Of a stretch of 9,425 bases of DNA, positions 5,274 to 9,425 are shown piece after piece. Origin of the DNA: HGM10836 sp045580645 (GTDB lineage Bacteria > Bacillota_I > Bacilli_A > RF39 > UBA660); the NCBI GenBank assembly GCA_045580645.1, contig JAZNOG010000008.1, positions 1 to 9,425 on the forward strand, written 5' to 3'. A program made the position numbers and the translations under genes. Each line of letters starts with the position of its first letter. Position 1 is the first letter of the stretch. The notes under the pieces are model-generated. The model did no database searches, had not been told where the DNA came from, and saw only the letters and a program-made list of their open reading frames with translations.

Positions 5274-7802
5274 TTATTCAGTATAATTCCATGTTATATT
5301 TGCATCAGTATAATCTGGTGCCCAGCCCCATATAGACATCCCATATGTAGCAAATCCACTTGATGATGATTTTCCTTTTATTTTTACACTTGTTAGGTTG
5401 TTATTATAAAATGCCATGTATCCGATGGTTGTGACACTATCTGGAATGACTACACTTGTAAGGTTGTTATTATAAAATGCTTCCGTTTCGATGGTTTGAA
5501 CACTATTTCCGATGGTTACGCTTGTGAGGTTGGTAGATTCAAATGCTCGACTTCCAATGTATGTTACACTATCTGGAATTACTACACTTGTGAGGTTGTT
5601 ATGTGCAAATGCCAATTTTCCTATGTATGTTACACTATTTGGGATTTCTATACTTGTGAGGTTGTTATCAGAAAATGCAGACTCTCCTATGGTTGTAACA
5701 CTATCTGGGATTTCTATACTTTTGAGGTTGCTAGAATTAAATGCATAGTTTCCTATGGTTGTAACACTATCTGGGATTTCTATACTTTTGAGGTTGTTAG
5801 AATAAAATGCATATTCTCCGATGCTTGTAACACTATTGGGGATGATTGTATTCTTGCAACCTAATAATAATTTGTTTGTTGCAGTTTCTATAATTGCATT
5901 TGAATTATTCCTGCTATCATATTTTTTGTTATTACTATCGACTATAATACTTGTGAGGTTGTTATAATTAAATGCTTGACTTCCAATGCTTGTTACACTA
6001 TCTGGAATTACTACACTTGTGAGGTTGTTAGATTCAAATGCCCAGTTTCTGATGGTTGTGACACTATCTGGGATAACTACACTTGTGAGGTTGTTAGAAG
6101 AAAATGCATGTGCTCCGATGGTTGTGACACTATCAGGAATAGTTATACTTGTGAGGTTCTTTTCACTAAATGCACCAACTTCTATTGATGTGACACTATC
6201 TGGTATTACTACATCTGTTATTGTTTCATATCCATAACTATTTCCTTCATAACAATAATAGTCATATATTCCTGTTCCGGTTGTTAATGGTTTTATTGTT
6301 GATAATGATCTCATTCCATAAGAATAATCCTTTGAGTCAATAATATTAGATTTTTCTTCTATTTTTGGTTCAGTACTAAAACAATACTCAGGTGTTGATT
6401 TTACTGCTTCTACATGTTTAGAATAACTATTTACGTTTATTCTAAATTTGTATTCAAATTTATTTGTATTATTCCATGTACTTGAATCTACATCATAATC
6501 TATCCATGCTCTTAATCTATAATTTGTTGTTATACTTTCTACTTCTGATGAATGTGTATTTGTCGCACTATGTAATGTAAGACTTTTTTTGTCATAACTA
6601 GAAGTGTTTAAATCACTAATTAATATTGAATCTATTAACACATTATTTGTATCTTTATTTTCTAAATATATTTTTATCTTACTATTTGATAAGGCCTCAT
6701 ATCCTTCATCCGTTGTTATATTATTACTATCTATTATTCCTATTGTTTCTGTTAAATATGTTAATTGATAATCATAAAGGTAATTGTAATCAATTAAATC
6801 CTGAATAGAAAATCCATCAACATCTTCTCCTCCAGAACATATCTCATATAAAAGTTCTTTATTCATTCCAAATTCTTCAATTAAATATGTTTCGCAAGCT
6901 TTTTTCATTGGTTCTGTTATGTTTTCTGTCACTTTAAAAGCTAACTCATTATTTGAATAATTTTCTTTTTTTTCTATTATTCCTATTGTTTCTGTTAAAT
7001 ATGTTAGTTGATCATAATCATACGAATCATTATCAATATAATCTTGGATTGTATCTCCGTAAGTATCTTTTCCGCCAATACAGTATTCTCCTATATTATC
7101 AGCACTCCACCATCCTATGTCATCAATAAGGTATGTTTCACAAGCTTCAGTCATTTCTGATGTTATATTATCTGTTACTACATATTTTTTAAAACGATCC
7201 ATTTTTATTAGTTCATTATCAGGAAGTTCAACAACACCTATTTCTGTTAGATATTTTAGTTGACCACTTGAAAGTATATTATCATCAATTAAATCCTGCA
7301 TAGAAAATCCATCAACAGATTTTCCTCCAGAACATATCTCATATAAAAATTCTTTATTCATTCCAAATTCTTCAATTAAATATGTTTCGCAAGTTTCTGT
7401 TGCTTCCTCACTTGGATTTTCTACTGCTTTATACATTGACAATGTCTCTAATGAAGCAGTTAATGGTTCAATACTTATTTCATAATAAATATTGTGATTT
7501 ACTTCTGTTGTTAAGTTTGATGTAACAGAAAAATCAAAGTATTTTTCTTGTCCTACTCCTTCTATATCACTTTTTGGTAGTTCATTCTTTAAACTAATTA
7601 CGTTTGTACTTTCTGTAAAACTCATCGAAATGTTTCCTGTTGTTATAGTATTTATTCCACCAGTTCGCGTATATGTTGCTATTGCATATGTTATTCCTGT
7701 TACCATTATTAACAAAATAATTACTAATACTACGGGTAAAACTTTTTTAAGATTTTCTTTATCTCTTATTTTTCTTAAGAATTTATTCATTTTTTCTTTC
7801 AT
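5274..7802 (-). CDS. Exported BspA-like leucine-rich repeat protein with TasA-like region and inserted Cys repeats
   Basis: The function is unknown; the architecture indicates a secreted or membrane-anchored adhesin-like surface protein. Of 842 residues, 1-20 are very basic, 21-40 hydrophobic, with a possible signal peptidase site after TYA (40). Residues 41-115 (TTGNISMSF, then YFDFSVTSNLTT and YYEISIEPL) and 370-460 (SKIKIYLENKD, YRLRAWIDYD, FRINVNSY) look like two halves of a TasA/camelysin-type beta-sandwich. Between them lie three Cys-containing repeats (about 134-357). After a linker with Cys474 and Cys517 come eleven LRR_5/BspA repeats of 22 residues (about 528-807, pattern IPDSVTTIGxxAFxxNNLTS), then a terminal SIWGWAPDYTDANITW segment typical of BspA-like proteins. 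There is no LPXTG motif, so attachment would be by the N-terminus or none. AAGGAG lies 9 nt before the chosen ATG. It forms its own transcription unit, with terminators on both sides. Confidence 0.85.
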   Translation of the reverse strand: MKEKMNKFLRKIRDKENLKKVLPVVLVIILLIMVTGITYAIATYTRTGGINTITTGNISMSFTESTNVISLKNELPKSDIEGVGQEKYFDFSVTSNLTTEVNHNIYYEISIEPLTASLETLSMYKAVENPSEEATETCETYLIEEFGMNKEFLYEICSGGKSVDGFSMQDLIDDNILSSGQLKYLTEIGVVELPDNELIKMDRFKKYVVTDNITSEMTEACETYLIDDIGWWSADNIGEYCIGGKDTYGDTIQDYIDNDSYDYDQLTYLTETIGIIEKKENYSNNELAFKVTENITEPMKKACETYLIEEFGMNKELLYEICSGGEDVDGFSIQDLIDYNYLYDYQLTYLTETIGIIDSNNITTDEGYEALSNSKIKIYLENKDTNNVLIDSILISDLNTSSYDKKSLTLHSATNTHSSEVESITTNYRLRAWIDYDVDSSTWNNTNKFEYKFRINVNSYSKHVEAVKSTPEYCFSTEPKIEEKSNIIDSKDYSYGMRSLSTIKPLTTGTGIYDYYCYEGNSYGYETITDVVIPDSVTSIEVGAFSEKNLTSITIPDSVTTIGAHAFSSNNLTSVVIPDSVTTIRNWAFESNNLTSVVIPDSVTSIGSQAFNYNNLTSIIVDSNNKKYDSRNNSNAIIETATNKLLLGCKNTIIPNSVTSIGEYAFYSNNLKSIEIPDSVTTIGNYAFNSSNLKSIEIPDSVTTIGESAFSDNNLTSIEIPNSVTYIGKLAFAHNNLTSVVIPDSVTYIGSRAFESTNLTSVTIGNSVQTIETEAFYNNNLTSVVIPDSVTTIGYMAFYNNNLTSVKIKGKSSSSGFATYGMSIWGWAPDYTDANITWNYTE
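5373..6221 (-). repeat. Eleven LRR_5 repeats, 66-bp tandem unit
   Basis: These are in-frame repeats of 22 codons within the surface-protein gene (residues about 528-810). Four run head to tail, then a variant spacer (about 618-652, with YDSRNNSNAI and LLLGCKNTI) resembling the hairpin element common in BspA proteins, then seven more. Units are very similar in DNA as well as protein. One unit I counted is about 40% G+C, clearly above the flanking genes. The 66-bp unit keeps frame if copies are gained or lost. Confidence 0.9.
6732..7403 (-). repeat. Three-copy Cys module (period about 82 codons)
   Basis: Three copies occupy residues 134-193, 217-277 and 299-357 of the surface protein (7224-7403, 6972-7154, 6732-6908). 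Each begins CETYLI, has a second Cys followed by a Gly-Gly 2-3 residues later, then an IQDLID/MQDLID/IQDYID helix-like piece, and ends QLxYLTE with a hydrophobic Gly-Val/Ile tail. The cysteines are at 138/157, 221/241 and 303/322. The linkers between copies also match (NEL, VTxNIT, M, then ACETYL), so the true unit is 82-83 residues. I do not recognise the module as a named domain. Confidence 0.88.
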
Positions 7803-7811
7803 TTCCCTTTA

Positions 7812-7817
7812 CTCCTT
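7812..7817 (-). promoter_or_regulatory. Ribosome binding site of the LRR surface-protein gene
   Basis: AAGGAG lies 9 nt before the ATG at 7802. It favours this Met over the in-frame Met five codons in, which would be 21 nt away. Confidence 0.75.
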
Positions 7818-7826
7818 CTTCCATAC

Positions 7827-7869
7827 AAAAAAATATGGTTTATTCTTAAGTTAAGTTTACCATATCTTT
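7827..7869 (-). terminator. Probable Rho-independent terminator after mutM
   Basis: On the minus strand ATATGGT (7865-7859) pairs with ACCATAT (7839-7833), extendable by a G-U and three A-T pairs to 11 bp. It is followed by a run of seven T ending at 7827. The loop is large (19 nt), which lowers confidence. It lies 21 nt after the mutM stop and before the LRR gene's ribosome binding site. Confidence 0.6.
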
Positions 7870-7888
7870 AATTTTTAGTAAATATTGA

Positions 7889-7917
7889 TTTATATAGTTT
7901 TATATTGTTTTTGACAA
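7889..7917 (-). promoter_or_regulatory. Candidate promoter for the LRR gene
   Basis: TTGTCA (7917-7912), 17 nt, TATAAA (7894-7889): five of six matches at each box with ideal spacing, overlapping the end of mutM. If used, transcription would start near 7882 and run through the hairpin at 7827-7869 before reaching the LRR gene, which would make that hairpin a leader element. In such AT-rich DNA this could be a chance match. Confidence 0.35.
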
Positions 7918-8726
7918 CAATTACAATAATATGTTCCTCTTCCACCTATTTTTACTTTTATTATTATATTACCACACTCATAACATTTCTCTTTTTCTCT
8001 TTGATGAACATATAAATCATTTTGAAACCTACCACTTATTCCTTCTTCTGATGTATAACTCCTAATAGTGGTTCCTCCCTTTTCAATAGCTTTTTCCAAA
8101 ACAATTTTAGTATTATTTATTATATTTAAAAGTTTATCTTCATCTAAATCTTTTGCTTTAATATAAGGATTTATTTTAGATAAAAATAATATTTCATCTG
8201 CATAGATATTACCTATTCCTAAAATTATTTCTTGATCTAATAAAACTGTTTTTATAGGTAAATTTTTGTTCTTAAATTTTTCTTTTAAATAAGAAACAGT
8301 CATTTTTTCATCCCATACTTCAAGACCCAACTTAGATAAATGAGTTTCTTCGTTTATTTTATCTTTTTCTACTAAATACATTTTTCCAAATTTACGAACA
8401 TCTTGATATCTAAGTTCAAATTCATTGTTTATATTAAAGATTACATGTTCATGCTTATTTATATTATCTTTAAAATCCCTATAAAAATATTTTCCTTCCA
8501 TTCTCAAATGACTAAGCAAATAATAATCATCTAATAAAAACATTAACCACTTGCCTCTTCTTTGTATTTCATTTATTTTTTGCTTTACAATTTTTTCTTT
8601 AACTAAAGAAATATCTTGTCCTTCAAATATATTAGGATAAATAATATTTATATCATAAATTATTTTATTTTTTAATTTTCTTTCTAAAGCACGTCTAACA
8701 GTTTCAACTTCAGGTAGTTCGGGCAT
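7890..8726 (-). CDS. mutM: Formamidopyrimidine-DNA glycosylase (Fpg)
   Basis: Fpg removes oxidised purines such as 8-oxoguanine and nicks the abasic site. The 278-residue protein begins MPELPEVETV, giving the catalytic N-terminal Pro2 and Glu3 after Met removal. Other landmarks are Lys59 in RRGKW, HLRMEGKY (73-80), the DVRKFG loop (109-114), the helix-two-turn-helix GIGNIYADEIL (170-180) with Asn173, and a C-terminal zinc finger with Cys248, Cys251, Cys268 and Cys271 and Arg263 in GGRG. All parts are present, so it should be active. The start has a GGGGGA site nearby. It lies 20 nt after polA, the same order as in B. subtilis, pointing to a shared repair/replication transcript that ends at the hairpin downstream. 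Confidence 0.96.
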   Translation of the reverse strand: MPELPEVETVRRALERKLKNKIIYDINIIYPNIFEGQDISLVKEKIVKQKINEIQRRGKWLMFLLDDYYLLSHLRMEGKYFYRDFKDNINKHEHVIFNINNEFELRYQDVRKFGKMYLVEKDKINEETHLSKLGLEVWDEKMTVSYLKEKFKNKNLPIKTVLLDQEIILGIGNIYADEILFLSKINPYIKAKDLDEDKLLNIINNTKIVLEKAIEKGGTTIRSYTSEEGISGRFQNDLYVHQREKEKCYECGNIIIKVKIGGRGTYYCNCCQKQYKTI

Positions 8727-8746
8727 ATTTATTCCCCCTTATGTTA

Positions 8747-9425
8747 TTATTTAGCCTCATACCAATTATTACCTTTACCTATTTCTACTTTTAAAGGCAC
8801 ATCTAACTTATATGTATTTTCCATAATATTTTTTATTATTTCTAATACTTCTTCCTCTTCCTCTATTCTTACATCAAATAATAATTCATCGTGAACTTGA
8901 ATAATCATTTTTGACTTTAAATTTCTTTTATTGAATTCATCATATATTTCAATCATTGCCTTTTTAAGTATATCTGCACTTGTCCCCTGAATAGGTGTAT
9001 TTAAAGCCATTCTTTCCCCTTGACTCCTTACCATAAAGTTTCCACTTGTAAGTTCATCAATAACTCTTTTTCTTCCAAATAAAGTTTTAACATATCCTTT
9101 TTCATAAGCATCTTTTCTTATACTGTCCATATAATCTTTTATACCTGGAAAAGTGTTTAAATAATTATCTAAGAAAACTTTTGCTTCTTTTACATCTACT
9201 TTTAAATCTTCAGATAAACCAAAACTACTTATTCCATAAATAATACCAAAATTTACTGCTTTTGCATTTCTTCTCATTAAGGAAGTAACTTCTTCTTTTT
9301 TAACATTATATATATCCATTGCAGTTTTAGTATGAATATCCATATCATTAACAAATGCTTCAATTAAGTTCTCAGCACCAGACATATGCGCAAAAATTCT
9401 AAGTTCAATTTGTGAATAATCACTA
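8747..9425 (-). CDS. polA: DNA polymerase I, C-terminal part (cut by the right edge)
   Basis: This is the 3' portion of polA: 225 codons plus stop, open to the window edge and in frame from base 9424. It covers the palm and fingers of the polymerase domain: motif A SDYSQIELRIFAHMSG at the very edge, motif B (O-helix) RRNAKAVNFGIIYG with the Phe that discriminates against dideoxynucleotides, LNTPIQGTSADILK, and motif C QVHDELLFD with the catalytic Asp. The Met at 9385 is internal (within motif A), not a start. Pol I fills gaps after RNA primer removal and in excision repair, which fits mutM directly downstream. The exonuclease domains lie outside the window, so whether proofreading is present cannot be judged. 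Confidence 0.96.
   Translation of the reverse strand, partial: SDYSQIELRIFAHMSGAENLIEAFVNDMDIHTKTAMDIYNVKKEEVTSLMRRNAKAVNFGIIYGISSFGLSEDLKVDVKEAKVFLDNYLNTFPGIKDYMDSIRKDAYEKGYVKTLFGRKRVIDELTSGNFMVRSQGERMALNTPIQGTSADILKKAMIEIYDEFNKRNLKSKMIIQVHDELLFDVRIEEEEEVLEIIKNIMENTYKLDVPLKVEIGKGNNWYEAK

Noticed and set aside
5395..6210. Regularly spaced repeats as a CRISPR array
   Set aside because: The unit is coding and in frame, matches BspA-type LRR_5 protein repeats, and has no constant repeat separated by unique spacers.
5496..6237. Several plus-strand open frames of 70-122 codons with repeated Cys/Tyr or Leu/Val-rich text
   Set aside because: They are antisense images of the 66-bp LRR repeats: a periodic unit divisible by three keeps other frames open. 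They lack ribosome binding sites and resemble no protein family.
6626..6808. Plus-strand frame of 60 codons, Leu/Tyr-rich
   Set aside because: It is antisense to the surface-protein gene and reflects AT-rich composition; no ribosome binding site or homology is seen.
7630..7854. Plus-strand frame of 74 codons with hydrophobic stretches
   Set aside because: It is the reverse complement of the signal/membrane segment and the mutM-side terminator; no start signals are seen.
9383..9385. A polA start codon at 9385
   Set aside because: The frame stays open to the right edge and the preceding codons complete polymerase motif A (DYSQIELR), so this Met is internal.

Overview
The window is a low-GC (visibly well under 35% G+C) bacterial chromosome segment in which every supported gene lies on the minus strand, so the biological reading order is right to left. 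The gene set fits the Bacillota: a PASTA-domain Ser/Thr kinase with its PP2C phosphatase and rsgA, polA next to mutM, AAGGAGG-type ribosome binding sites, and a BspA-like leucine-rich surface protein. The extreme AT bias and the TasA-like N-terminal region suggest an uncultured gut Bacilli or Clostridia lineage; that placement is inference. rsgA and the phosphatase gene both end in TGA inside ATGA overlaps and tryptophan is TGG, so the standard bacterial code (11) applies, not the Mycoplasma code.

Reading right to left: the C-terminal third of DNA polymerase I (polA, cut by the right edge) is followed 20 nt later by mutM (formamidopyrimidine-DNA glycosylase), a DNA replication/repair pair. 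mutM ends at a probable terminator. Next is a stand-alone transcription unit for an 842-residue exported protein. It has a basic, hydrophobic N-terminus, a TasA/camelysin-like region split by three copies of a Cys-containing module of about 82 residues, and eleven BspA-type LRR_5 repeats. A second terminator follows it.

The rest is one tightly packed operon: rlmN, PP2C phosphatase, PASTA kinase, rsgA, rpe and an acyltransferase-3 family membrane protein cut by the left edge. Its junctions are a 1-nt gap, a 4-nt overlap, a 1-nt overlap, a 4-nt overlap and a 2-nt gap. The kinase/phosphatase pair is expected to sense cell-wall fragments and control targets by reversible phosphorylation; RsgA and RlmN act on ribosome assembly and 23S rRNA, and Rpe on the pentose phosphate pathway. 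The operon's apparent promoter (TTGAAA, 17 nt, TATAAT) is built into the terminator of the surface-protein gene, and the predicted transcript begins almost exactly at the rlmN ribosome binding site.

The less ordinary points are this fused terminator/promoter, the three-copy Cys module inserted in the surface protein, and the mosaic structure of its third copy. No gene-free stretch exceeds 90 bases. I saw no tRNA, rRNA, CRISPR array, insertion sequence or phage gene.
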